Shown: positions 1 to 9,173 of the stretch, in pieces | Layout of the letters: every line of letters begins with the position of its first letter | Position numbering within the stretch: position 1 is the first letter of the stretch | From: Clostridia bacterium | Lineage (GTDB): Bacteria > Bacillota_A > Clostridia > Christensenellales > Aristaeellaceae | Reading direction: 5' to 3' | DNA: 52,817 nt | Assembly (NCBI GenBank): GCA_017430945.1 | Contig: JAFRMB010000129.1 | Coordinates: forward strand, 1 to 52,817 | The notes under the pieces: model-generated | What the model saw: the letters and a program-made list of their open reading frames with translations, nothing else | Told to the model about the DNA's origin: nothing | Databases searched by the model: none | Program-made: the position numbers and the translations under genes

Positions 1-1156
1 ACAGCGTGCCGGCCTCGACCTCGGCATTGGCGCTCTCTTCATTCCAGGTGGCATAGCCACTGGCCACGGCCACGGAATCGGTGATGGAGCTCTTGCCGAA
101 GATCATGTAGGTCGCGCCGTCCAGCGCCACGGACTGCTGGTAGATCGCGCGATAGTGATAGGCGTAGGTCGCGTCCTCGCAGACGAAACGGAAGCCGTTC
201 TGGTTCACGATGAAGCTCGGGAAGGTGGGGGTGCGGTTGTCGGTGCCAGAGCCGGTCTTGCCGCAGAAGTCGATGCAGCCGCCGAAGCCCGCGACATCCG
301 CGCCGATCTCCATGCCCATGCGGATGCCGTCGCCGGTGTCTGTGCCCACGCTCATGCACACGCCGTTGTTCAGGTCGTAGTACTGCTGGGGGCTCAGTCG
401 CTTGGCCATTTCCTTGTTCTGGTCGATGGACGCGGTGCAGAGGATGACGCCCTTGTTGGCCTTCACGCGGATCTCCTTGCCGTCCTGCTCGGCGACGACG
501 CCGATCACGGTGCCGTCCGCGTCCTGGACCAGCTTCTTGACCTCGGTGTTCATCTGCATCTCGGCGCCGTTGGCCGCAGCCACCGCCCACACGGCCTGCA
601 CGTAGATGCTGCCGCTGCCGGCCGCGCCGCCGCCCTCGTAGACGTGGATGCGGTCCGCGAACAGCTCGTTGGGCACATACGGGATGTGGGTATGGCCGTA
701 GATGCTGGTCCACTTGATGCCGCAGGTGTCCGCCAGCCAGTCGATGTGCCCGGGCGCGCCCGCGGCCAGATCCTTCACCAGCTCCTCGTCCACCAGACCC
801 TCGCCGGCCTTGATCCACAGCTCGGCGTGCTTGTCCGGGGTGTCGTCCTGATAATCTGAGAATTCTTTTTGATACTTGGTGCCCGCAGCCTGCATGACGC
901 CGCCGGACAGGTTCGTGGTGCCGCCCATGATGCCGGCCTTTTCCAGCACGAGCACCTTCGCGCCCGCCGCGGAAGCCTCAGCCGCGGCGGAGACGCCTGC
1001 GCCGCCGGCGCCGACGACCAGCACGTCGGTCTCGATGTCCCAGCTCTCGGCCTCTTCGGCGAGCACGGGCGCGCCTACCAGGCCCATCGCGGCGACGCCC
1101 GCCACGCTTGCGGCGGCGCCTTTGAGGAAGTTCCTTCTTGAGATCTGATTGCTCAT
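1..1156 (-). CDS. Tat-exported FAD-dependent reductase (fumarate/urocanate reductase-like), partial
   Basis: About 385 codons are visible and the C-terminus lies beyond the left edge. The protein opens with a twin-arginine signal (SRRNFLKG at residues 6-13), a hydrophobic stretch and an Ala-rich cleavage region ending APVLAEE. An FAD-binding Rossmann motif follows (VLVVGAGGAGVSAA), then LVLEKAGIMGGTTNLSGG, typical of the fumarate reductase/succinate dehydrogenase flavoprotein family, including flavocytochrome c and urocanate reductases. Such enzymes reduce an organic electron acceptor outside the membrane. No heme-binding CXXCH is present in the visible part. The start ATG at 1156 follows a purine-rich ribosome site. 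It lies 89 bp downstream of tatC on the same strand, so it is probably a co-transcribed Tat substrate. The acceptor cannot be told because the C-terminal active-site residues are missing. Confidence 0.88.
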   Translation of the reverse strand, partial: MSNQISRRNFLKGAAASVAGVAAMGLVGAPVLAEEAESWDIETDVLVVGAGGAGVSAAAEASAAGAKVLVLEKAGIMGGTTNLSGGVMQAAGTKYQKEFSDYQDDTPDKHAELWIKAGEGLVDEELVKDLAAGAPGHIDWLADTCGIKWTSIYGHTHIPYVPNELFADRIHVYEGGGAAGSGSIYVQAVWAVAAANGAEMQMNTEVKKLVQDADGTVIGVVAEQDGKEIRVKANKGVILCTASIDQNKEMAKRLSPQQYYDLNNGVCMSVGTDTGDGIRMGMEIGADVAGFGGCIDFCGKTGSGTDNRTPTFPSFIVNQNGFRFVCEDATYAYHYRAIYQQSVALDGATYMIFGKSSITDSVAVASGYATWNEESANAEVEAGTL

Positions 1157-1245
1157 GGAGATCCACCCTTTCTTTTTTTGGTCGTGTCGGTATGGTTTTC
1201 CCGGGTGAGCCCCGGTCGGTCAAACTTTAAACAGTGCAAGGGGCG

Positions 1246-2049
1246 TCATGCGCGCGGCTTTCGGCTCACCATCCGCGAGACCAGGATCCCCACCTCGTAC
1301 AGCGCCAGCATCGGAATGCCGAGCATGACCTGGGACACGACGTCGGGCGGCGTCAGTATGGCGGCGGCCACGAAGATGCCCAGGATCACGAATTTGCGCT
1401 TGCTGGCCAGCATCTGAGGCGTCGTCAGCCCGATGCGGGTGGTGATATAGATGAACACGGGCAGCATGAAAGCCACGCCGAAGGGCAGCAGAAAGCCGAA
1501 CAGAAAGCCGATGTACTTGTCCAGCGACAGCATGGGCGTCGCCAGGTTCTCGCCGGAGACCATGAAGAAGTCGATCGCCAGGAAGAACACCGAGGCATAG
1601 CAGAACACGATGCCCGTCAGAAACAGCAAGAGCGCAAAAAAGAAGAAGATCCGAAAGGAGCGCTGCTCCTTAGGGTACAACGCCGGCTTGATGAAGCGCC
1701 AGACCTGCCACACGATGACCGGAAAGGCCAGTATGACCCCTGTTACGATGGCGACCTTGAGCTTGGTCGTCAGGGCCTCGCTGACCGCGGTGTAGATCAC
1801 CTGGACCCCGCGCGCCTCGATGGGGGCGGTGATCCACTTCATCAGCGGATCGATGACGAAGTAAAACGAGGCCAGAAAGCCCGCGCCGACGGCCGATAGG
1901 CAGATGATGACGACCTTGCGCAGCGCCAGCAGATGTTCCCGCAGCGAGAGCACCTCTTCCCCGGGTCCGCCCGCTTCAGGCTCCGCCGCGCCGGCCGCCC
2001 GGTCCGTCACGGCCTGCGGCGCCTCGCCGTCCTTATTCTTTCTTTCCAT
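1246..2049 (-). CDS. tatC: Sec-independent protein translocase TatC
   Basis: A 267-residue integral membrane protein, the signal-peptide receptor of the twin-arginine translocon. The N-terminal segment LSLREHLLALRKVVI matches the conserved TatC cytoplasmic start before the first membrane helix. The first periplasmic loop and second helix contain WRFIKPALYPKEQR, a TatC hallmark. About six hydrophobic segments follow. The N-terminal ~30 residues are charged and Ala/Gly-rich, longer than usual. Its start overlaps the end of tatA by 17 nt, so the two are translationally linked. Confidence 0.96.
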   Translation of the reverse strand: MERKNKDGEAPQAVTDRAAGAAEPEAGGPGEEVLSLREHLLALRKVVIICLSAVGAGFLASFYFVIDPLMKWITAPIEARGVQVIYTAVSEALTTKLKVAIVTGVILAFPVIVWQVWRFIKPALYPKEQRSFRIFFFFALLLFLTGIVFCYASVFFLAIDFFMVSGENLATPMLSLDKYIGFLFGFLLPFGVAFMLPVFIYITTRIGLTTPQMLASKRKFVILGIFVAAAILTPPDVVSQVMLGIPMLALYEVGILVSRMVSRKPRA

Positions 2050-2209
2050 CCTTGTCGGATTCCTTCTTCGGGTCGTCTTCCTTCACGGCGGACTTGAAGT
2101 CCTTGATGCTCTTTCCCAGAGCGCCGCCCAGGCCGGCGATCTTGCCGCCCCCGAACAGCACCAGCGCCAGAACGATGATCAGAATGATCTCAGTGGTCCC
2201 CAGTTTCAT
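2033..2209 (-). CDS. tatA: Twin-arginine translocase subunit TatA
   Basis: A short gene of 58 residues. It has one N-terminal membrane helix (EIILIIVLALVLF), the FGxxK hinge (FGGGKIAGLGG) and an amphipathic helix (LGKSIKDFKSAVKED), then a charged Lys/Asp/Glu tail. This is the standard TatA plan, in which the protein oligomerises to form the passage element of the translocon. The ATG at 2209 overlaps the tatB stop (ATGA), and the 3' end overlaps the tatC start by 17 nt. This fixes it as the middle gene of a tightly coupled tatB-tatA-tatC operon. Confidence 0.95.
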   Translation of the reverse strand: MKLGTTEIILIIVLALVLFGGGKIAGLGGALGKSIKDFKSAVKEDDPKKESDKDGKKE

Positions 2210-2625
2210 GTGAACGCCTCCTTATGATCGGCCGCATCCGCCGCGGCCTCGCTCTGTCCGGCCTCCCGGACCTCCGCGTCCAGGGCCTTCAGATCGGACT
2301 TCATGTCCCTGTCCAGCTGGGTCAGGTCGTCCCCGACATCCCTGCCGATGCCCTCGACCTCGCCCTTGACGTCCTTCACGGCCTCTTTGAGATCCGCCGT
2401 GATGTCCATCTCGCGCACGGTCTCCTTCACATCGCGCCGGACCTCCCGGACTTCCTTTTCGACCTCGTCCCAGCCGGTCTCCTTTTTGATGTCCCGGATG
2501 AACAGCCGGAGCTTGCGAAGGTTCCGCCCCAGCCATCGCGCGACCCTGGGCAGATCATCCGGCCCGACGATGACGAACGCCACCACCAGCACGATCACGA
2601 TCTCGCCGAGGCCAATGTTGAACAT
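2206..2625 (-). CDS. tatB: TatB-like translocase subunit
   Basis: 139 residues: an N-terminal membrane helix (GEIVIVLVVAFVIVG), the GPDDLPRVARWLGR motif characteristic of TatB-type proteins, then a long highly charged region predicted helical/coiled (roughly residues 40-125, many Asp, Glu, Lys and Arg). The length and GP-x-x-LP motif separate it from the adjacent TatA. Many Bacillota have only TatA-TatC pairs, so a distinct TatB-like third component is worth noting. It is the first gene of the operon and has a SigA-type promoter just upstream. Confidence 0.88.
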   Translation of the reverse strand: MFNIGLGEIVIVLVVAFVIVGPDDLPRVARWLGRNLRKLRLFIRDIKKETGWDEVEKEVREVRRDVKETVREMDITADLKEAVKDVKGEVEGIGRDVGDDLTQLDRDMKSDLKALDAEVREAGQSEAAADAADHKEAFT

Positions 2626-2652
2626 GATCCCATCTCCGTTCCTGTGATCACC

Positions 2653-2681
2653 ATTATATCGGATTTGGCGTCAAAAATCAA
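2653..2681 (-). promoter_or_regulatory. SigA-type promoter of the tat operon
   Basis: On the minus strand, -35 TTGATT (2676-2681), a 17-bp spacer and a perfect -10 TATAAT (2653-2658). It lies about 28 bp upstream of the tatB start and diverges from the SDR promoter at 2749-2777. Confidence 0.75.
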
Positions 2682-2748
2682 TATCGCCCGTACGCTTTGC
2701 CTTCGACCGTTCCGCTGCGCCGGGCATGCCCCGGCATGACGGAGGTGT

Positions 2749-2777
2749 TTGACTCTTCCGGACATTTGTGGTATCAT
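2749..2777 (+). promoter_or_regulatory. SigA-type promoter of the SDR gene
   Basis: -35 TTGACT (2749-2754), 17-bp spacer, -10 TATCAT (2772-2777). The transcript start would be near 2784, giving a leader of about 68 nt before the SDR ATG. Confidence 0.7.
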
Positions 2778-2851
2778 TATTGCCGGAACGGGGCCGGCCC
2801 CGACCGGTCGGCTCCCCACCATAAAACTATCGATTCGGAAGGAGAAATACC

Positions 2852-3640
2852 ATGGATCTCAAGCTCAAGGATAAAGTCGTCCTCGTCACCGGCGGTACGG
2901 GCGGTATCGGCACCGCCATCGTCAAGGGTTTCCTGGCAGAAGGCGCGAAGGTGGCCTTCTCTTCCACCAGCCAGGCCAAGATCGACGCGCTCCTGCCCAA
3001 GCTGGAGGCGGCGGATGGCCAGGTCGCGGGCTTCGTGGCCGACATGAACAAGGAAGAGGACATCAAAAACCTGGTCGAAAACGCCAAGGCGAAGTTCGGC
3101 ACGCTGGACGTCATCGTGCCTAACGCCGGCTATGAGGGCAAGGCCCATCCCGTGCAGGATATGACGCTCGAGCTGTTCGAGCAGACCTACATGCTCAACG
3201 TCTTCGCCGTCATGCTGATCATGAAGTACGCCGCGCCCACGCTGATCGAAAAGAAATCCGGTTCGGTGGTCGTCGTGGCCTCCGCCGCCGCCTACGAGCC
3301 CACCGCCGGCAACAGCGCCTATGTCTCCTCCAAGTACGCCGTGGCCGGCCTGACCAAGTGCGTCGCGCTGGAGCTGGGACCGGTCGGCGTGCACGTCAAC
3401 TACGTCTGCCCCGGCCCCGTGGACACGCCCATGATGCTGCGCATCGAAAAGGACTTCTTCGGCGATTCCATGACCCACGAAGAGGCGATGGCCATGCTGG
3501 CCGGCAACTACGCCATGGACAAGCGCTACGCCACCCCCGAGGAGGTCGCCAACGCCGTGCTGTACCTGGCCTCCGAGGTTTCGGCGCACACCGCCGGCAT
3601 GGGCATGCACGTCGATTCCAAGGTCTCCGCGCCCAACTGA
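2852..3640 (+). CDS. Short-chain dehydrogenase/reductase (SDR family)
   Basis: 262 residues with the classical SDR plan: the NAD(P)-binding TGGTGGIG motif near residue 14, the NAG motif (VPNAG) near residue 92, the catalytic Ser region (VVVVASAAAYE) and the YxxxK pair (YVSSKYA). A PG motif (CPGPVDTPMM) follows. It is a cytosolic NAD(P)-dependent oxidoreductase; the substrate cannot be read from sequence. AAGGAGAAATACC precedes the ATG. The gene is monocistronic, between its own promoter and a strong terminator. Confidence 0.9.
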   Translation: MDLKLKDKVVLVTGGTGGIGTAIVKGFLAEGAKVAFSSTSQAKIDALLPKLEAADGQVAGFVADMNKEEDIKNLVENAKAKFGTLDVIVPNAGYEGKAHPVQDMTLELFEQTYMLNVFAVMLIMKYAAPTLIEKKSGSVVVVASAAAYEPTAGNSAYVSSKYAVAGLTKCVALELGPVGVHVNYVCPGPVDTPMMLRIEKDFFGDSMTHEEAMAMLAGNYAMDKRYATPEEVANAVLYLASEVSAHTAGMGMHVDSKVSAPN

Positions 3641-3672
3641 CCGCCGCGCCGCCAAGCGCGCGTCAGGAACGG

Positions 3673-3711
3673 ACGGCTCTCTGCATTCCGCAGGGAGCCG
3701 TCTGTTCTGTT
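3673..3711 (+). terminator. Intrinsic terminator after the SDR gene
   Basis: A 12-bp stem (ACGGCTCTCTGC pairing with GCAGGGAGCCGT, one G-U pair) with a 5-nt loop, followed by a T-rich tail (CTGTTCTGTT). It sits between the SDR gene and the convergent pyruvate kinase gene. Confidence 0.8.
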
Positions 3712-3804
3712 AAAAGCCACCGCTTGTCCGTGCGCGGGACGGTCGCGGCGTCCCGTGCGCCGCATCGCCTCCCAAGCGTGCGAACGCCGGCGCCGACAGC
3801 CGCC

Positions 3805-5217
3805 TCAGATCACCTCGACCTTGATGAGGTTGGTGTTGCCGGACTTGCCGTTGGTGACGCCGCCGGTGATGACGATCTTGTCGCCGCTCTGAAGCCCCAG
3901 CTTCTCCCTGGCCAGCTGCGTGGCGACATAGAACAGCACGTCCGTCGAGGTATACTCCACGCTCAGCGCGGGCAACACGCCCCAGGACATCGCCAGCTTG
4001 CGCATGGTCTGCTCGCTGGTGGTGATGCCCAGTATGTCCACCGGCGCGCGGAAGCGGGAGATCATGCGGGCCGTGCGCCCCGAGAGGGAGCAGACCACGA
4101 TGGCCTTCGCCTTCACGTCGATGGCCATGGCGCACACGGCGTGCGAGATGGCGTCCACGGTGCTGTGGGTGACGAACACGTTCTCGTGGAAGCGCCTGGC
4201 GTAGTCGATCTTGCGCTCGGTCGCCTCGGCGATCTTCGCCATCACCGCCACGGCCTCCACGGGGTGCTCGCCCGCGGCGGTCTCGCCGGAGAGCATGATG
4301 GCGCTGGTGCCGTCATACACGGCATTGGCCACGTCGGAGATCTCGGCGCGGGTGGGTCGGATGTTGTGGATCATCGACTCCAGCATCTCGGTGGCGGTGA
4401 TCACGCGCTTGCCGATCATGCGGCACTTGGTGATGAGCAGCTTCTGAACAGCCGGCAGCTCTTCATAGGGGATCTCGACGCCCATGTCGCCCCGGCCGAT
4501 CATGATGCCCTCGCAGAGTTCGCAGATCTCCTCGACGTTGTCGATGCCGGACTGGTTCTCCAGCTTCGCGATCAGGCTGATGTCCTTTCCGCCGTGCGCG
4601 TCCAGGAACGTGCGCACATCCTGGAGGTCCTGCTTGCGGGACACGAAGGAACAAGCCACGTAGTCCACGCCGTTTTCGATGCCGAACAGCAGATCAGCCT
4701 TGTCGTTCTCGGAGAGGTACACCTGGTTGAGCACCTTGCCGGGGAAGCTCATGCTCTTGCGGTCGGACAGCACGCCGCCCACCGCCACGGTGCACCGGAT
4801 CTCGCTGCCCAGGATCTCCCGCACCTCCAGCTCCAGAAGACCGTTGGCCAGCAGCACGCGGTCGCCGGGTGCAAGGTCCCCGGCCAGCCCAGCGTAGTTG
4901 ACCGACACGCCGTGCCGGTCGCCCGGCCGGTCGTCCACGTAAAGCGAGAAATCCGCGCCGGCCTCGAGCGTCACCGGACCGTCCGCGAACGTCTTGATGC
5001 GGTATTCCGGACCCTTGGTGTCCAGCAGGATCGCGATGGGCAGATCCAGCGCCTCGCGCACCTTCCGGATGGTGTCCATCTTCTTCTTGTGTTCCGCGTG
5101 GGTGCCGTGCGAGAAATTGATGCGGGCGATGTTCATGCCCGCCCGGCACATGGCGGTCAGCACCTCCTCGGACTCGCTCGCAGGCCCGATGGTACAGATG
5201 ATCTTCGTCTTCCTCAT
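3805..5217 (-). CDS. pyk: Pyruvate kinase
   Basis: 470 residues. The enzyme converts phosphoenolpyruvate and ADP to pyruvate and ATP in glycolysis. Recognisable segments are KTKIICTIGPAS at the N-terminus, RINFSHGTHAEH, LLDTKGPEYR, the family active-site signature SLIAKLENQSGIDN with its catalytic Lys, GRGDMGVEIP, and YDGTSAIMLSGETA. A regulatory C-terminal domain follows. The chain is the short form without the extra PEP-utiliser domain found in some Bacillota. I chose the ATG at 5217 because it follows a GGGGGAGAGGG ribosome site; an in-frame start 42 nt upstream lacks one. It shares its strand with the phosphohexomutase upstream (57-bp gap), suggesting a glycolytic pair. Confidence 0.95.
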   Translation of the reverse strand: MRKTKIICTIGPASESEEVLTAMCRAGMNIARINFSHGTHAEHKKKMDTIRKVREALDLPIAILLDTKGPEYRIKTFADGPVTLEAGADFSLYVDDRPGDRHGVSVNYAGLAGDLAPGDRVLLANGLLELEVREILGSEIRCTVAVGGVLSDRKSMSFPGKVLNQVYLSENDKADLLFGIENGVDYVACSFVSRKQDLQDVRTFLDAHGGKDISLIAKLENQSGIDNVEEICELCEGIMIGRGDMGVEIPYEELPAVQKLLITKCRMIGKRVITATEMLESMIHNIRPTRAEISDVANAVYDGTSAIMLSGETAAGEHPVEAVAVMAKIAEATERKIDYARRFHENVFVTHSTVDAISHAVCAMAIDVKAKAIVVCSLSGRTARMISRFRAPVDILGITTSEQTMRKLAMSWGVLPALSVEYTSTDVLFYVATQLAREKLGLQSGDKIVITGGVTNGKSGNTNLIKVEVI

Positions 5218-5274
5218 GTTCCCTCTCCCCCTCCGATCGTCGTTGCGTATCCACTGCAAATATAGTCTCCCGGT

Positions 5275-6711
5275 TCAGTCCTCTCCAAGATCCTTCTTGA
5301 GCGGAAGCTCCAGGAAGGCTGCCATGTCACGCACCAGGCTGCGCGCCGCGCGATAGGTGGGCCGTTCGGCGAACACGCGCACGCGCGGCTCGGTGCCGGA
5401 GAAGCGCACGATGATCCAGCCGTCGGGCAGGTAGACCTTGCAGCCGTCCATGTAGCTCACGCGCACCGGCGGGACATCGAACGAGGGCAGCTTTTTCTCC
5501 TCGAACATCATCCTCTGGATGTGATCGCGCTTCTCCTCGGTGAGCCCCCAGTCGTACTCGGCCATGTGCATCTCGCCGTAGGTGTCGTAGAGCTCCTGCA
5601 CCAGCGCGCTCAGCGGCTTTTGGGTGGCCGAGAGCATCTCCACCAGCAGCGACGCCGCGTACAGGCCGTCCTTGCCGGAGATATGCCCGCGCACGGTGAG
5701 ACCGCCCGAGGATTCGCCGCCGATCAGCGCGTCGTGCGCGTCCATGCCGGAGGAGATGTGCTTGAAGCCCACCGGCACCTCGTGGCAGGTCTGCCCGAAG
5801 GCCTCGGCCACGCGGTCCACCAGATGGGTTGTGGCGATGTTGCGCACCGCGTCGCCGCGCCAGCCCTTGTACTTGAGCAGGTAGTGGTACAGCAGCGCCA
5901 GGATCACGTTGGCGGAGATGTAGCTGCCCTTTTCGTCGATCACGCCCAGCCGGTCCGCGTCGCCGTCGGTGGCGATGCCCAGATCGGCATTGTGCTCCCT
6001 GACCGACATCTGGAGATCCGCCAGCGTGTCCGGATTCGGCGCAGGCAGGTGCCGGCCGAAGAAGGCATCGTGGCGGTCGTTGATGACGTCGATGTCGCAG
6101 CGCGCGGTGTACAGGATCGTCAGAAGTCCCGTGAGGCTCACGCCGTACATCGGGTCCAGCACCACGCGCGGTCTGCGCGCGCGGATGGCCTTCATGTCGA
6201 TGAGCGCCATGATGGAATCCAGATAGTCGTCCCGCGGATCGATGAACCGCACCCGCCCCTCTTCAAGCGCCCGCTCGAACGGGACGGACATGATCTCGTT
6301 CGCGTCCAGCGCATTGGCCTCCTCGGCGATGGGGTCGGTGACCTCCGGCGTCGCATCCCGGCCGCCGCGGGTGAACAGCTTGATGCCGTTGTAGATGGCC
6401 GGGTTGTGGCTGGCCGTGACCGCCGCGCCGTAGGGAAGGTCCATGTGCTTGACGGTGAACATGATCTGCGGCGTGGGCCCCGACAGGTTCACGAAGCGCA
6501 GGGGCACGCCCTCCCCCGCCATCACCTCGGAGAACCATATGGCGCTCTCGCGGCTCAAAAAGCGCCTGTCGTAGCCGATCACCATCCCCTCATGGCTCGT
6601 GCCTTCGCGCTTCATGCGCCGCGCCAGCGCGCAGGCCACCCGCCGGATATTGTCTCTGGTAAAGCCGTCGCCGATCACCGCGCGCCAGCCGCCCGTCCCG
6701 AACGCGATCAT
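5275..6711 (-). CDS. Phosphoglucomutase/phosphomannomutase family protein
   Basis: 478 residues of the alpha-D-phosphohexomutase superfamily, which move phosphate between C1 and C6 of hexoses. Visible are the substrate-gripping start FGTGGWRAVIG, the phosphoserine loop TASHNPAIYNG, the metal-binding loop TDGDADRLGV and the C-terminal phosphate-binding loop RFSGTEPRVRV. The short N-terminus resembles bacterial GlmM/ManB-like phosphoglucomutases. The exact sugar preference is not resolved. It stands upstream of pyk and diverges from deoC, with both promoters in the 200-bp gap. Confidence 0.92.
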   Translation of the reverse strand: MIAFGTGGWRAVIGDGFTRDNIRRVACALARRMKREGTSHEGMVIGYDRRFLSRESAIWFSEVMAGEGVPLRFVNLSGPTPQIMFTVKHMDLPYGAAVTASHNPAIYNGIKLFTRGGRDATPEVTDPIAEEANALDANEIMSVPFERALEEGRVRFIDPRDDYLDSIMALIDMKAIRARRPRVVLDPMYGVSLTGLLTILYTARCDIDVINDRHDAFFGRHLPAPNPDTLADLQMSVREHNADLGIATDGDADRLGVIDEKGSYISANVILALLYHYLLKYKGWRGDAVRNIATTHLVDRVAEAFGQTCHEVPVGFKHISSGMDAHDALIGGESSGGLTVRGHISGKDGLYAASLLVEMLSATQKPLSALVQELYDTYGEMHMAEYDWGLTEEKRDHIQRMMFEEKKLPSFDVPPVRVSYMDGCKVYLPDGWIIVRFSGTEPRVRVFAERPTYRAARSLVRDMAAFLELPLKKDLGED

Positions 6712-6744
6712 GTGTCCACCTTCCCCTGACTCAGTCTTTTCACC

Positions 6745-6753
6745 ATTATAACA
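6745..6753 (-). promoter_or_regulatory. Extended -10 promoter of the phosphohexomutase gene
   Basis: On the minus strand, TATAAT (6745-6750) is preceded by TGT, an extended -10 (TGn). The region 17 bp upstream is a poor -35 (TCCACT). A TTGACG lies only 10 bp upstream of the -10, the same arrangement seen at the tatB promoter. Confidence 0.6.
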
Positions 6754-6837
6754 GATTGCGCGTCAAAAGTGGATACCCTTTCAGGGCCCGAACGAAAAAA
6801 AGAGGCGACTGGGCGGGCGCGACCGGGCGGGCCGCGC

Positions 6838-6866
6838 TTGCCTTTTGGGCGCGGAGATGATAGAAT
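6838..6866 (+). promoter_or_regulatory. SigA-type promoter of deoC
   Basis: -35 TTGCCT (6838-6843), 17-bp spacer, -10 TAGAAT (6861-6866). It lies 45 bp upstream of the deoC ATG. Confidence 0.6.
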
Positions 6867-6911
6867 GTTGTTGGTTCGTACCGAACGCACTGACCAAAGG
6901 AGAGATGACAC

Positions 6912-7562
<651 letters not shown>

Positions 7563-7572
7563 ACCCCCCGGC

Positions 7573-8529
7573 TCACAGCGCCGCCGCGCGACGGTCGGCG
7601 TCCGCGCGGATCCAATCGCCCGCCGTTGCGCCCACCGAACCGACGCACAGCGAGGCCGCGGCGTTGGCGAGCCTCGCGCAGCCGTCGGCGTCCCGGCCCT
7701 CCAGGAGCCCGGCGATGAACCCGGCGGCGAAGGTGTCGCCGGCACCGGTCGTGTCGACAGGCGTGATGCCCGGAAAAGCGGGGATCCTGCGCCGTCCGGC
7801 CGCGTCCGCGACCAGGCACCCCGCCCCGCCCAGCTTCAGCGTCACGCAGCCGACACCCGCGTCGAGAAGCGCGCCGGCGATGGCGTCCGGGTCGCGAAGG
7901 CCGGTGATCGCCGCCGCCTCGTCGAGGTTCGGAAAGAAGTGATCCAGACAACTCAGCGCCTCCCGCAGCTCGCGCAGGCCCTCGCCGCGCTTTGGACGCG
8001 TGGTGTCCGCGCACGTCACGAGCCCCCGCGCCCGGGCCCGCCTGAACAGCTCGGCGGCATCATTGCAGGACAGCTCGAAGGAGACGAACAGGCTGGCGAG
8101 ACAGCACACTTTTGCGCCGGCCAACTCGGGCGAGGCCATCGCGGGCAGTATATCCTCGAGAGACAGCCGGCGAAGACTGCCGGCGGAGCTGGTGACGAAG
8201 CTGCGCTCGCCGTCCGGGCCCACCAGCACTACGTTGATGCCGGTGTCGAGCCCGTCCCTGACCAGCACCCGGCGCGTGTCCACGCCGCGCCGCTTCAATT
8301 CGCCCAGCACGAAGCTGCCCGCGCCGTCGTCGCCCACGACGCTGACGAGGGCCGCCGCGTGGCCGAGCCGTGCCAGCTGCACTGATTCGTTGGCCGCGTC
8401 GCCGCCAAGCTGCATCGCGATGCGCTCGAGCGGCGTGGACCCCGCGTCGAACACGGACCTGTCCACGGGCGCCAGCGGGATGTCCGCTATGGCCGCCCCG
8501 ATGATGATGGCCTCGGGCTGCATTCGCAT
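7573..8529 (-). CDS. PfkB-family carbohydrate/nucleoside kinase
   Basis: 318 residues of the ribokinase fold. An N-terminal substrate-binding region contains MQLGGDAANESVQLARLG, with the Gly-Gly signature. A lid region follows, then the C-terminal catalytic signature PVDTTGAGDTFAAGF, whose Asp is the catalytic base with the GAGD anion hole. It phosphorylates a sugar or nucleoside with ATP; specificity is not visible. Being convergent with deoC, a role in deoxyribose or ribose use is possible but only inferred. Confidence 0.9.
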   Translation of the reverse strand: MRMQPEAIIIGAAIADIPLAPVDRSVFDAGSTPLERIAMQLGGDAANESVQLARLGHAAALVSVVGDDGAGSFVLGELKRRGVDTRRVLVRDGLDTGINVVLVGPDGERSFVTSSAGSLRRLSLEDILPAMASPELAGAKVCCLASLFVSFELSCNDAAELFRRARARGLVTCADTTRPKRGEGLRELREALSCLDHFFPNLDEAAAITGLRDPDAIAGALLDAGVGCVTLKLGGAGCLVADAAGRRRIPAFPGITPVDTTGAGDTFAAGFIAGLLEGRDADGCARLANAAASLCVGSVGATAGDWIRADADRRAAAL

Positions 8530-8559
8530 GATCCGTCACCTCACTGCGTTGATGGAAAC

Positions 8560-8588
8560 ATACTACCACCTTTTCGGTGCGGAATCAA
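8560..8588 (-). promoter_or_regulatory. Promoter of the PfkB kinase gene
   Basis: Minus strand: -35 TTGATT (8583-8588), 17-bp spacer ending TGG, -10 TAGTAT (8560-8565), so also an extended -10 arrangement. About 31 bp upstream of the ATG. Confidence 0.6.
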
Positions 8589-8632
8589 GGTGCCGCGCCG
8601 GGCCGGGCTGAAAACCGGGGAATGGAACAGAC

Positions 8633-9136
8633 ATGTACAACGAACTGACCGATGTGGACATCCGCAAGATGCAGGAGGAGATCGACTACCGCATGAAGGT
8701 GGTCCGCCCCAAGTGCGTCGAGGATGTCGCGACCGCCGCGGCCTTCGGAGACCGCAGCGAGAATTACGAGTACAAGGCGGCCAAGCAGGAGCTTCGGCGC
8801 TGCGACAGCCGGCTGCGCTACCTGCGCAGGATGATCGCCACCGCAAAGGTCGTCAAGTCCGACACCCGCGAGGGCGTGGTGGGGCTGTTCGACAAGGTGG
8901 ACGTGTACTACGAGGACGAGGGCGATGTCGAGACCATCACGCTGATGACCACGCTTCGGGAAGACGCCGTGAACGGCATCATCTCGAAGGAGTCCCCGCT
9001 CGGCCGGGCCGTGATGGGCCGGCGGGTGGGCGACCGCGTGCTGGTGAAGGTCTCCGACGAAGTCCAATACCACGTTCAGATCCGCAGGATCGTCAAGGGC
9101 ACGGACGACGACAGCCTGCCGATCCATTCATTCTGA
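8633..9136 (+). CDS. GreA/GreB-family transcription elongation factor
   Basis: 167 residues. The N-terminal half is a predicted coiled coil carrying AAAFGDRSENYEYKAAKQEL, which matches the Gre-family tip region (the acidic DxSEN motif that enters the RNA polymerase secondary channel to trigger transcript cleavage). The C-terminal half carries the FKBP-like part (SPLGRAVMGRRVGDRVLVKV). It is more divergent than a typical GreA and could be a second paralogue. It is the first gene before the class II aldolase, 37 bp apart. Confidence 0.85.
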   Translation: MYNELTDVDIRKMQEEIDYRMKVVRPKCVEDVATAAAFGDRSENYEYKAAKQELRRCDSRLRYLRRMIATAKVVKSDTREGVVGLFDKVDVYYEDEGDVETITLMTTLREDAVNGIISKESPLGRAVMGRRVGDRVLVKVSDEVQYHVQIRRIVKGTDDDSLPIHSF

Positions 9137-9173
9137 TCCTGGCAAAACAATTATTTATTTAGGAGGGACCCGT

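Noticed and set aside
3358..5265. 635-codon plus-strand frame antisense to pyruvate kinase
   Set aside because: It is a GC-rich shadow of pyk and the SDR gene, with His/Asp/Arg-rich composition and no domain; pyk on the other strand is unambiguous.
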